From the NCBI GenBank assembly GCA_007116835.1, contig SKHS01000006.1, positions 1 to 10,123 of the forward strand: a stretch of 10,123 bases of DNA, given 5' to 3'. This document shows, piece after piece, positions 1-6,522 of the stretch. Under the pieces are notes generated by a model that saw only the letters and a list, made by a program, of their open reading frames with translations, had not been told where the DNA came from and ran no database searches. Each line of letters starts with the position of its first letter. The stretch's first letter is position 1. This DNA is from Halomonas sp. (lineage in GTDB: Bacteria; Pseudomonadota; Gammaproteobacteria; Pseudomonadales; Halomonadaceae). The position numbers and the translations under genes were made by a program.

Positions 1-483
1 GCCGGCGGTGCCGAAGATAATCAGATCTGATTCTACGCGCCCCCATTGCACACCAATGCTGGGTAATAGCGCAGGCGCGATTTCAAAATGATTAAGGGGG
101 ATTTTATCGCGGTATTCACCTTTATAACCGCGCAGCAGCCCGCCTGTCAGTTTGGCGCGTATGTTGATCTCTCCAGCGACTTGCCAGAGAGGAAATTCTC
201 GGCCGGCGTAGACATACCAGGTGGGTTGATCGAAGGAGTTTTTAAACCATGCCGCCCCCGTTAGCCAGCGGTCAGGGTTGTGCAGCTCGATACTGATCAA
301 CTTCTGCTGATTAATATGCTCCGGGTCAGGGTCGAAGTGGCGTGTTAATAGACTGGTTTGCACCAATGCGTGATCGAGCTCTAAGGCGGGCGGCCAGGCG
401 GAGTCGGGCAGAGAAGAGGCTGAGACCAACGTGCTCAGCCAAACCCCTGCTAACCCTCCTATCCATTGATAAGGACGAGGCAT
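1..483 (-). CDS. conserved exported protein of unknown function, C-terminus cut off by window edge
   Basis: Reading the minus strand from ATG at 483 gives 161 codons without a stop, continuing past position 1. An AGGAG-type ribosome binding site (plus-strand tcct at 491-494) precedes the start. The first 20 or so residues (MPRPYQWIGGLAGVWLSTLV, then SASS) look like a signal peptide, so export to periplasm or outer membrane is inferred. The mature part alternates aromatic and hydrophobic residues in beta-strand-like segments, with blocks such as LHNPDRWLTGAAWF, WYVYAGREFPLW, RGYKGEYRDKIPLN and APALLPSIGVQWGR. I recall similar proteins of about 170-190 residues in Pseudomonas and Halomonas, some labelled 'sn-glycerol-3-phosphate transporter', a label I would not trust. 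If that is right, only a short tail is missing. It lies 41 bp downstream of hisF on the same strand and may be cotranscribed. A small outer-membrane barrel or periplasmic lipid-related protein is possible. The function is unknown. Confidence 0.75.
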   Translation of the reverse strand, partial: MPRPYQWIGGLAGVWLSTLVSASSLPDSAWPPALELDHALVQTSLLTRHFDPDPEHINQQKLISIELHNPDRWLTGAAWFKNSFDQPTWYVYAGREFPLWQVAGEINIRAKLTGGLLRGYKGEYRDKIPLNHFEIAPALLPSIGVQWGRVESDLIIFGTAG

Positions 484-495
484 GTAATGCTCCTG

Positions 496-523
496 AAAAA
501 AGGGCTCGTTTCTATGAGTTCCC
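496..523 (-). terminator. weak, imperfect intrinsic terminator or attenuator after hisF
   Basis: On the minus strand just after the hisF stop, GGG-AA-CTC, an 8-nt loop and GAG-CCC are followed by six T residues. The stem is 3+3 bp interrupted by a two-base bulge, so it is weak. It would partly separate hisF from the exported-protein gene whose ribosome binding site follows immediately. It may act as partial terminator or do nothing. Confidence 0.3.
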
Positions 524-524
524 G

Positions 525-1298
525 TTAGAGGCGCATTTCGATGCCGCGTTCAGCCATATAACGTTTTGCTTCCGGTATCGTGTACTCACCAAAGTGGAAG
601 ATACTTGCTGCCAGTACCGCATCGGCACCGCCTTTCAGCACGCCATCGACTAAATGGTCTAAGTTTCCTACGCCCCCGGAGGCAATGACCGGCACGCTAA
701 CGGCTTCAGCAATAGCGTGGGTAACGCCGAGGTCGAAGCCCACCTTTGTGCCGTCACGATCCATACTGGTCAACAGCAGTTCGCCTGCGCCAAATTCCAC
801 CATCTTCTTAGCCCATTCAATGGCATCCAGTCCCGTCGGTCGACGCCCGCCATGGGTAAAGATTTCCCAGCGTGGCGGTTCGCCTTCTTTGGAAACCTGT
901 TTAGCGTCAATCGCGACCACAATACATTGGCTGCCAAAGCGCTCAGCGGCCTCGCGAACAAACTCAGGGTTAGTCACCGCAGCGGTATTAATCGAGACTT
1001 TATCAGCCCCGGCATTAAGCATGGTGCGAATATCGTCGCAGCTGCGGATGCCACCTCCAACGGTGAGGGGAATAAATACTTCACCGGCGATGCGCTCTAC
1101 CATTTCGACCGTGGTGTCACGGTTTTCGTGGCTGGCGGTAATATCGAGAAAGGTGATTTCATCGGCGCCTTGCTGGTTGTAACGCTGGGCGATTTCAACC
1201 GGGTCGCCTGCATCACGGATGCCAACAAAGTTAACACCTTTCACCACACGCCCGGCATCGACATCCAAGCAAGGAATAATGCGTTTCGCTAAGCTCAT
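525..1298 (-). CDS. hisF: imidazole glycerol phosphate synthase cyclase subunit HisF
   Basis: 257 residues, the normal family length. HisF is the cyclase half of IGP synthase. With ammonia delivered by HisH it converts PRFAR to imidazole-glycerol phosphate plus AICAR in the cytoplasm, the branch step linking histidine and purine synthesis. The protein begins MSLAKRIIPCLDVDAGRVVK. Asp12 and Asp131 (in VAIDAK) correspond to the catalytic aspartate pair of the (beta/alpha)8 barrel. Phosphate-binding signatures are visible: GGGIRS (81-86), and ASGGVG with AVLAASIFHFGE near the C-terminus. The ATG at 1298 overlaps the hisA TGA stop (1295-1298, ATGA), which fixes the start and suggests translational coupling. 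It is the last gene of the hisBHAF cluster. The reading frame is intact with no odd features. Confidence 0.97.
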   Translation of the reverse strand: MSLAKRIIPCLDVDAGRVVKGVNFVGIRDAGDPVEIAQRYNQQGADEITFLDITASHENRDTTVEMVERIAGEVFIPLTVGGGIRSCDDIRTMLNAGADKVSINTAAVTNPEFVREAAERFGSQCIVVAIDAKQVSKEGEPPRWEIFTHGGRRPTGLDAIEWAKKMVEFGAGELLLTSMDRDGTKVGFDLGVTHAIAEAVSVPVIASGGVGNLDHLVDGVLKGGADAVLAASIFHFGEYTIPEAKRYMAERGIEMRL

Positions 1299-2041
1299 GC
1301 GCTGCCTCCGCGAAGCTGGTCGCTTAAGCGCTGGGCTTCTGCCACATCCAGGCTGCCTTCATAAATCGCGCGGCCGGTAATTGCGCCTAAAATACCGCTA
1401 TCCGCGACATCACACAGCGCACGGATGTCATCTAAATTGGTGACGCCGCCGGAAGCAATTACCGGTAGGCCGCCTTCACGGGCGAGCGCAGCAGTGGCTT
1501 CCACGTTGACGCCTTGCATCATACCGTCGCGGGCAATGTCGGTATAGACAATGCTTGAGACGCCGTCATTGGCAAAGCGCTTGGCGAGTTCGGTCGCTTT
1601 CAGGGTGGATACTTCCGCCCAGCCATCGGTGGCCACATAGCCATCTTTAGCATCCAGACCAACAATAATATGGCCTGGAAACGCACGGCACATCTCGCCA
1701 ACGAAGTCAGGCTCCTTGACCGCTTTGGTGCCAATAATGACGTAAGACACCCCAGCATTGAGATAATGCTCAATGGTTTCTGCCGAGCGGATGCCCCCGC
1801 CAATTTGGATAGGCAGGTTCGGGTAGGCGCGGGCAATTGCGGTCACGGCATCGCCGTTTATCGGCTTGCCTTCAAAGGCACCGTTTAGGTCAACCAAGTG
1901 CAAACGACGCGCCCCCTCTTCCACCCAGCGGGCGGCCATAGCAACAGGATCATCGCCGTAGGAGGTCGCCTCTTCCATGCGGCCTTGTTTCAAGCGCACA
2001 CACTGGCCGTCTTTGAGATCAATCGCGGGAATTACCAACAT
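1295..2041 (-). CDS. hisA: ProFAR isomerase HisA (phosphoribosylformimino-5-aminoimidazole carboxamide ribotide isomerase)
   Basis: 248 residues, typical of the family. HisA performs the Amadori rearrangement of ProFAR to PRFAR, the substrate of HisFH. It is a (beta/alpha)8 barrel homologous to HisF. The start MLVIPAIDLKDGQCVRLKQG carries catalytic Asp8, and the second catalytic Asp is Asp130 in IVGLDAKDG. Phosphate-binding GGGIRS (81-86) and IASGGVTNLDD are present, as is the C-terminal GAITGRAIYEG. A GAGAGG ribosome binding site 7 nt before the ATG at 2041 overlaps the hisH stop codon (2053-2055), so ribosomes finishing hisH can reinitiate on hisA. The 3' end overlaps hisF by 4 bp. Confidence 0.97.
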   Translation of the reverse strand: MLVIPAIDLKDGQCVRLKQGRMEEATSYGDDPVAMAARWVEEGARRLHLVDLNGAFEGKPINGDAVTAIARAYPNLPIQIGGGIRSAETIEHYLNAGVSYVIIGTKAVKEPDFVGEMCRAFPGHIIVGLDAKDGYVATDGWAEVSTLKATELAKRFANDGVSSIVYTDIARDGMMQGVNVEATAALAREGGLPVIASGGVTNLDDIRALCDVADSGILGAITGRAIYEGSLDVAEAQRLSDQLRGGSA

Positions 2042-2052
2042 AGTGAAACCTC

Positions 2053-2694
2053 TCAGGGCGTCCAGGTGACAAAATTTTCCAGCAGGCGAAGGCCTGCGCG
2101 GGAGCTTTTTTCAGGATGGAACTGTACGGCGAAAGTGGCGTCGCGGCCAATCGCTACGTGGGCGCACACCTTGCCATACTGAGTCGTGCCAAACACCTGC
2201 GCGTCTTCAGCTGCATTGACGTAGTAGCTGTGCACAAAATAGAAGTGTTCGTTATCGTCAATACCTGCCCATAGCGGGTGGTCGTGATGCTGTGCCACGA
2301 GATTCCAGCCCATGTGCGGTACTTTCAGGCGCTGCTCGTAATCATCACGCATATTGGCCGGAAAACGATCGACGCTGCCGTGGAAAAAACCTAGGCAGTC
2401 CACGCCGCCGTTCTCTTCACTTCGCTCCATCAGCATTTGCTGTCCCACGCAAATACCCAGCAAGGGTTTAGCCTGGCGTTTAAGAATATCGTCAACTAAG
2501 CCGCGTAGCTCAGTGCGCTCAAGCTCGCCCACGCAGTCACGAATAGCGCCCTGGCCGGGAAGTACCAGACGCGTTGCGCCTAAAATACACCGAGGGTCGC
2601 GGGTAATAATGACATTTTCATGGGTAACATGCTCAAGCGCTTTTGCCACAGAGTGAAGGTTACCCATTCCATAATCGATTACCGCGATGGTCAT
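2053..2694 (-). CDS. hisH: imidazole glycerol phosphate synthase glutaminase subunit HisH
   Basis: 213 residues of a class I (triad) glutamine amidotransferase. It hydrolyses glutamine and channels ammonia through the HisF barrel. Key features: N-terminal IAVIDYGMGNLHSVAKAL; oxyanion-strand segment LPGQGAI (45-51), where many homologues have PGVGAF or PGVGAI; nucleophile Cys82 in GICVGQQML; and the His193/Glu195 pair in FHPEKS, completing the Cys-His-Glu triad. The ATG at 2694 has an AGGAG site 9-10 nt upstream. It sits between hisB (52-bp gap) and hisA (11-bp gap). The adjacency to hisA and hisF matches its role as HisF partner. Confidence 0.97.
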   Translation of the reverse strand: MTIAVIDYGMGNLHSVAKALEHVTHENVIITRDPRCILGATRLVLPGQGAIRDCVGELERTELRGLVDDILKRQAKPLLGICVGQQMLMERSEENGGVDCLGFFHGSVDRFPANMRDDYEQRLKVPHMGWNLVAQHHDHPLWAGIDDNEHFYFVHSYYVNAAEDAQVFGTTQYGKVCAHVAIGRDATFAVQFHPEKSSRAGLRLLENFVTWTP

Positions 2695-2746
2695 AAAGCG
2701 CTCCTGGTTTTCATGGGCAAGCTACCGCTAACAGCAATGCTCGGCA

Positions 2747-3340
2747 TTATAGGCTTCCTTTGGTGGATGGCATCTGTCCCGCCATGCGTGGGTCTTCTGC
2801 CACCGCCATACGTAGCGCGCGACCAAACGCTTTAAAAATAGTCTCAGCCTGGTGATGAGCATTAAAGCCTTTTACATTGTCGATATGCAGTGTGACACGG
2901 GCATGGTTGACAAAGCCCTGGAAAAACTCCCAAAACAGTTGGGTGTCCAGGCTGCCAATGGTATCGCGAGTGAAATCGACATTCATGTAAAGGCCTGGGC
3001 GGCCAGAAAAGTCGATGACGACTCGCGATAGGGCTTCATCAAGCGGCACGTAGGCATGGCCATAGCGGTAAATACCGCGTTTATCGCCGATCGCTTGATG
3101 AAACGCTTGGCCTAGCGTAATGCCCAGGTCTTCAACCGTATGGTGATCATCAATATGTAGATCGCCTTTTGCGTCAATATCGAGATCCACCATCCCATGC
3201 CGTGCCACTTGATCAAGCATATGGTCAAGAAACGGGACGCCGGTTTCACAGCGAAGGCGGCCTTCGCCGTCGAGATTGACGCTGACCGTGATCTGCGTTT
3301 CGTTGGTGTCACGGCTTACCGTGGCAATACGCGCTGACAT
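2747..3340 (-). CDS. hisB: imidazoleglycerol-phosphate dehydratase HisB (monofunctional)
   Basis: 197 residues from the ATG at 3340. HisB removes water from imidazole-glycerol phosphate to give imidazole-acetol phosphate, using a di-manganese centre. The two internal half-repeats carry the metal-binding motifs: FLDHMLDQVARHG (37-49), DDHHTVED (64-71) and the repeat copy AHHQAETIFKAFGRAL (161-176). There is no N-terminal HAD phosphatase domain, so unlike E. coli HisB it is dehydratase only. Histidinol-phosphatase must be encoded elsewhere. An in-frame ATG exists at 3442, but the 3340 start is preferred. It has a good AGGAG site 9 nt upstream, the product has family length, and the probable -10 box (3441-3446) overlaps the upstream ATG, so the transcript would start inside the extension. 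It is the first gene of hisBHAF. Confidence 0.95.
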   Translation of the reverse strand: MSARIATVSRDTNETQITVSVNLDGEGRLRCETGVPFLDHMLDQVARHGMVDLDIDAKGDLHIDDHHTVEDLGITLGQAFHQAIGDKRGIYRYGHAYVPLDEALSRVVIDFSGRPGLYMNVDFTRDTIGSLDTQLFWEFFQGFVNHARVTLHIDNVKGFNAHHQAETIFKAFGRALRMAVAEDPRMAGQMPSTKGSL

Positions 3341-3440
3341 GTTGCATCTCCTGCGCTGGGGCGCACTCTGAGGAATAAACGGCAGGGTGACGGTAGTATG
3401 CCACCATTGGACTAGGACATAACCTATGACCAAAACAAGC

Positions 3441-3470
3441 ATTATAGAGAATCAGCGCCCCCATCCGCTA
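3441..3470 (-). promoter_or_regulatory. probable sigma70 promoter for the hisBHAF operon
   Basis: The plus-strand attata at 3441-3446 reads as a perfect TATAAT on the minus strand, about 100 bp upstream of the hisB ATG. With a spacer of 18 bp the -35 hexamer would be TAGCGG (3465-3470), and with 17 bp AGCGGA. Both match TTGACA poorly, so the promoter may need an activator or rely on the -10. Predicted transcription starts near 3434, giving a leader of roughly 95 nt. Confidence 0.5.
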
Positions 3471-3474
3471 CAAT
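3445..3474 (+). promoter_or_regulatory. candidate sigma70 promoter for panZ-like/asmA, overlapping the his promoter
   Basis: TACAAT at 3469-3474 (5 of 6 to consensus) with TAGAGA at 3445-3450 (4 of 6 to TTGACA) and an 18-bp spacer. Its -35 overlaps the minus-strand TATAAT of hisB. The predicted start is near 3481, about 65 nt before the ATG at 3545. Confidence 0.4.
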
Positions 3475-3484
3475 GCGCGCAAGG

Positions 3485-3524
3485 TAGCCGCTTTTGCTGG
3501 CGGTAGAATAGCAGCCTTGCTGCT
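3485..3524 (+). other. two small hairpins in the 5' leader of the panZ-like gene
   Basis: The leader can fold TA-g-CCGC (3485-3491) with GCGG-TA (3500-3505), having one bulged base. This is followed by a perfect 6-bp hairpin, AGCAGC at 3510-3515 and GCTGCT at 3519-3524, with a CTT loop. The second hairpin ends about 7 nt before the AGAGGA ribosome binding site. No T-run follows, so it is not an intrinsic terminator. Any regulatory role is speculation. Confidence 0.25.
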
Positions 3525-3544
3525 CTGTCAAAGAGGATTTTACC

Positions 3545-4027
3545 ATGCCGGTGACACTGCATTATGTCGACCAAGCCCGTTGGGAGGCACAAGAACAGGT
3601 GCGCATTGATATCAGACGTATCTATGAAGATGCCCCTCAAGAGCGTATGCCCACACCCACCGTCATCCCTTTTATCGAACAACACTTAAAAGGGCAGCAC
3701 TTTTTCGCCTGCGCGCACTTTAATGATCGCCTGCTGGGCGCGGTTGCCGTCAAAGAAGCGGACGACCGTGCTTGGTGGCTGTCAGATTTGTGTGTGCGTA
3801 AGACCACACGTCGGCGCGGTGTAGGCACCCGCTTGATGGCGCTGTTAGGTGAACAGGCAAAACAAGAAGGCCGTGTGCTGCGTATTGAAACGTCATCGCT
3901 GCCGTTAGCCGACCGCGTACTGCTTTCCAAGTTAGGTTATCGGCCAATAGCCAATGAACACACTGTTCAACCAGACGCACCGGCAACCAGTGATTTTGTT
4001 GAGCTCGACCCACAAGGAAAAGGGTAA
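3545..4027 (+). CDS. panZ: PanZ/PanM-like GNAT-fold protein (acetyl-CoA sensor, PanD maturation factor family)
   Basis: 160 residues with a GNAT acetyltransferase fold. The acetyl-CoA pyrophosphate loop is RRRGVG (89-94) in DLCVRKTTRRRGVGTRLM, very like the LRVREVTRRRGVG segment of E. coli PanZ (also PanM). The preceding strand HFNDRLLGAVAV resembles RFNERLLAAVRV of PanZ, and Asn60 aligns with PanZ Asn45. In E. coli PanZ binds acetyl-CoA and promotes self-cleavage of the aspartate decarboxylase PanD, tuning pantothenate and CoA synthesis. This protein is about 30 residues longer than the E. coli one, in an N-terminal insertion and a C-terminal tail. It could instead be an ordinary N-acetyltransferase. 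The start has an AGAGGA site about 8 nt upstream. The stop directly abuts the asmA ATG (TAAATG), so the two are almost certainly translationally coupled. It is divergent from hisB. Confidence 0.7.
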   Translation: MPVTLHYVDQARWEAQEQVRIDIRRIYEDAPQERMPTPTVIPFIEQHLKGQHFFACAHFNDRLLGAVAVKEADDRAWWLSDLCVRKTTRRRGVGTRLMALLGEQAKQEGRVLRIETSSLPLADRVLLSKLGYRPIANEHTVQPDAPATSDFVELDPQGKG

Positions 4028-6361
4028 ATGAAACAGTTACTACGCATTTTGCTGGCCGCTGTAGGTATCTTGGCGATTGTTGCTGTCGCCGCTGTGGTGT
4101 ATGTCACCACCTTTCTCGACCCAGAAGACTTTAAACCCCGTTTAACCAATGTAATAGAAGAGCAAACCGGACTTAATTTAGCGCTGGAAGGCCCTATTGC
4201 GTGGTCATTTTATCCGCGCATAGGGGTTAGCGTAGAACGAGCAAGAGCATGGTTGCCCGAGCAGGCTCAGGATGAGACCGCGTTTGCCGCAATTAACCGG
4301 GCCGAAGTTAGCGTCGCCTTTGCTCCGCTGTTGCGGGGTGAAATCGCCGTTGATGGTTTAACCCTGGACGGTATGCGCTTGAATCTGGTCAAGAACGAAG
4401 AAGGCGTGGGGAACTGGGAGCCGCTATTAGAGCGTTTGGCCGAGAAAAGCAACGAAACAGCAGAAACCGTCTTGGCACCGGCAAGCGCTGGACTCAACGC
4501 AGATGCTGGTAACCTATCGGTTGTGTTAAACATCGCGAGTGTAGAGGTTAAAGGTGCCGATATTCGTTTTCGTGATGAGCAAAACCAAGCACTGTGGCGT
4601 GCGCAGCCGCTGAATATCTCAGGCACTAACGTCAACCCTGTGCGCTCGTTTCCGCTGAAAGTCATGTTTACCCTAACAAAGCATAACCGCTTAGATGCAG
4701 AAGCCCTGGAGCGTTCTCCTGAGCTAACCAGCGACGTGAACTTGGAAACCCGTCTTCGCTTAGGCTTAGAGAACGAACAGCTCACCTTTGAAAATACCCA
4801 GCTGACTACGCGCACGCGTCGTGCCGAAGAGAGCGAGCCGCAACAGTTGAGCTTAAAAGCGGCGGAAATAGTCGCCCGTATGGCGGAGAAACAGCTTACG
4901 ATTCGTGAAGGCGTAATAGATGCAGGGTTGCGCCACCCCGAACATTGGCAGGGTAGCCTTGCGCTTTCGTTGGCCTTTGGTTTGGAAAGTGACTGGGTAT
5001 TACAGACTGCTCAACTCAAAGATGCCCAGCTCACCGGGCCAGATGGCCTGCGAGTAAGCGGCCATCTAAACGTTGAGCAGATGCTGACCGCCCCTGAATA
5101 TCGAGGTCAGATCACGGCCGCTCCTTTTACGCTCCGACCTTGGCTTTCACGAGCAGGTATTACCCTGAACACGGCCAATGAGAGCGCACTGAGAGATGTA
5201 GCGATGACGAGCCCTATCGAGGGTGATGGAGTACGTATTTCGCTGCCACGCCTTTCTCTGGTGGTAGATGACAGCACCTTTACGGGTGAACTCTCTACGG
5301 CGCTGGATGGCACGCAGCTGGCCTTCGATTTGGAAGGCGACAAGTTGAATATGGACTACTACCTGCCCGGCCCGGAAACGGCCCAGCAGGCCAGTCGGGG
5401 GATGCTACGTAAAGCATTCGCACAAACCGACGGCGCACTGTTGCCACAGCAGTGGCTTAGCACACTCTCTCTGGAAGGTGATTTAAGCGTCGATCAACTC
5501 GTGCTGGCAGGACTAACCTTCGATAAAACGCGATTAAGCTTACGCGGTGAAAGTGGTGACCATCAGCTCACCGCCTTTGAATCGCGTTTCTACGACGGCG
5601 AACTTAACGCCACTGGCCAGCTTAATGCCACAGGAAGTGTGCTGGAATGGCAGCTCTCGCCTCTTATCAGTAACGTACAGGTTGCACCACTCATTGAGTC
5701 TTTCAGCGAAGAAGAAGCACCGCTGCGAGGCCGTTTCAACCTAGAGGGTGCACTCACCTCTCAGGGGAATAGTCGTGGTGTGCTGATCAGTAACTTGAAC
5801 GGTGAGCTAAACGCCCGGTTAAAAGAGGGGGCTATTCTGAAGACCAATATTTCCCAGGAAATGTGCGAACTGGTCGCTCAGTTAGAAGGTCAGGGAACCG
5901 TGCGAGAGTGGCATCCAGATACCCGCTTTGAGCGATTCGAAGCCACTATTCAATTGCGCAACGGAGTGGCGTCTAGTGAGAACTTAAGCATTACACTGCC
6001 TGGGATCGACGTGCAAGGCGATGGGGAATTTAACCTCAATACGATGAACTTCATCACGCGGACGAATGCGCGCTTAGTAGATACTGCCGATGCGGCTTGC
6101 CAGGTGAACCCTCGTTTAGAGCAGCTGCCGCTGCCGGTACGCTGTGAAGGCCATATAGGCGATGATAAAGCGCAATGGTGTCGCTTTGACCGCACCGCTT
6201 TCCAAGCCGCCGTGGCCGACCTGCTGCGCAGTGAAGCCGGTAGCCGCGTTGAAGAGGAGTTGGAAGGGCGGCTAGGAGAGTCTCTGGATCGCATCGACGA
6301 ACGTTTGGGTGAAGGTGCAGGTCAGGAGCTTCGTGAAGGAATTCGTCGTCTATTTAACTAA
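4028..6361 (+). CDS. asmA: AsmA family protein, inner-membrane-anchored envelope protein
   Basis: 777 residues. One N-terminal transmembrane helix (about residues 5-28) is followed by the AsmA N-terminal signature FLDPEDFKPRLTNVIEEQTG and GPIAWSFYPRIGVSVERA. A long beta-rich periplasmic region carries the AsmA C-terminal domain, with NLEGALTSQG and SNLNGELNARLKEGAI at roughly 570-605. The AsmA/TamB/YhdP family is thought to form hydrophobic grooves for phospholipid passage between inner and outer membrane, and AsmA itself affects outer-membrane assembly. Four cysteines (613, 691, 706, 718) lie in the periplasmic C-terminal part. Residues 740-777 form a highly charged, probably helical tail with repeated LGE/LEG/LREG units. 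The protein is longer than E. coli AsmA (about 617 residues). The start directly follows the PanZ-like stop, with AGGAAAAGGG as ribosome binding site. Confidence 0.9.
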   Translation: MKQLLRILLAAVGILAIVAVAAVVYVTTFLDPEDFKPRLTNVIEEQTGLNLALEGPIAWSFYPRIGVSVERARAWLPEQAQDETAFAAINRAEVSVAFAPLLRGEIAVDGLTLDGMRLNLVKNEEGVGNWEPLLERLAEKSNETAETVLAPASAGLNADAGNLSVVLNIASVEVKGADIRFRDEQNQALWRAQPLNISGTNVNPVRSFPLKVMFTLTKHNRLDAEALERSPELTSDVNLETRLRLGLENEQLTFENTQLTTRTRRAEESEPQQLSLKAAEIVARMAEKQLTIREGVIDAGLRHPEHWQGSLALSLAFGLESDWVLQTAQLKDAQLTGPDGLRVSGHLNVEQMLTAPEYRGQITAAPFTLRPWLSRAGITLNTANESALRDVAMTSPIEGDGVRISLPRLSLVVDDSTFTGELSTALDGTQLAFDLEGDKLNMDYYLPGPETAQQASRGMLRKAFAQTDGALLPQQWLSTLSLEGDLSVDQLVLAGLTFDKTRLSLRGESGDHQLTAFESRFYDGELNATGQLNATGSVLEWQLSPLISNVQVAPLIESFSEEEAPLRGRFNLEGALTSQGNSRGVLISNLNGELNARLKEGAILKTNISQEMCELVAQLEGQGTVREWHPDTRFERFEATIQLRNGVASSENLSITLPGIDVQGDGEFNLNTMNFITRTNARLVDTADAACQVNPRLEQLPLPVRCEGHIGDDKAQWCRFDRTAFQAAVADLLRSEAGSRVEEELEGRLGESLDRIDERLGEGAGQELREGIRRLFN

Positions 6362-6393
6362 GCTTGTACCCAGTTAACCAAGCTTGTACCCAA
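6354..6393. repeat. 20-bp tandem duplication across the asmA stop codon
   Basis: Units 6354-6373 and 6374-6393 agree at 18 of 20 bases; the shared core is AAGCTTGTACCCA at 6360-6372 and 6380-6392. The first copy contains the asmA stop codon TAA (6359-6361). In the second copy the corresponding TAA has become CAA. It looks like a local slippage duplication. Confidence 0.85.
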
Positions 6394-6418
6394 GCGCTGA
6401 ATTTATGTACGAAGTGCT

Positions 6419-6447
6419 ACGCCGGCCTGAACGCCGGCGTTTTTTTT
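6419..6447 (+). terminator. strong intrinsic terminator after asmA
   Basis: A perfect 8-bp GC-rich stem, ACGCCGGC (6419-6426) and GCCGGCGT (6433-6440), with a 6-nt loop is followed by a run of eight T residues (6440-6447). It ends the panZ-like/asmA transcript and insulates mutY. Confidence 0.9.
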
Positions 6448-6522
6448 CGTATACATGACCGCAGTCACAAGGTGGACGGCCGGCTAATGGCTGGTGACGT
6501 TTTACTGTTTTGAGGAGTTTCT

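Noticed and set aside
580..1292. Long plus-strand open frames (200 and 191 codons) opposite hisF
   Set aside because: They are antisense shadows of a clear, full-length hisF. They have no recognisable domain and no convincing ribosome binding site, and GC-rich codon use commonly opens such frames.
3341..3434. Possible his leader peptide or attenuator upstream of hisB
   Set aside because: I read the leader on the minus strand and found no histidine-rich short frame and no terminator hairpin with a T-run.
3341..3442. 34-residue N-terminal extension of HisB from an ATG at 3442
   Set aside because: HisB homologues start near the ATG at 3340, which has a good ribosome binding site. The likely -10 box at 3441-3446 overlaps the upstream ATG.
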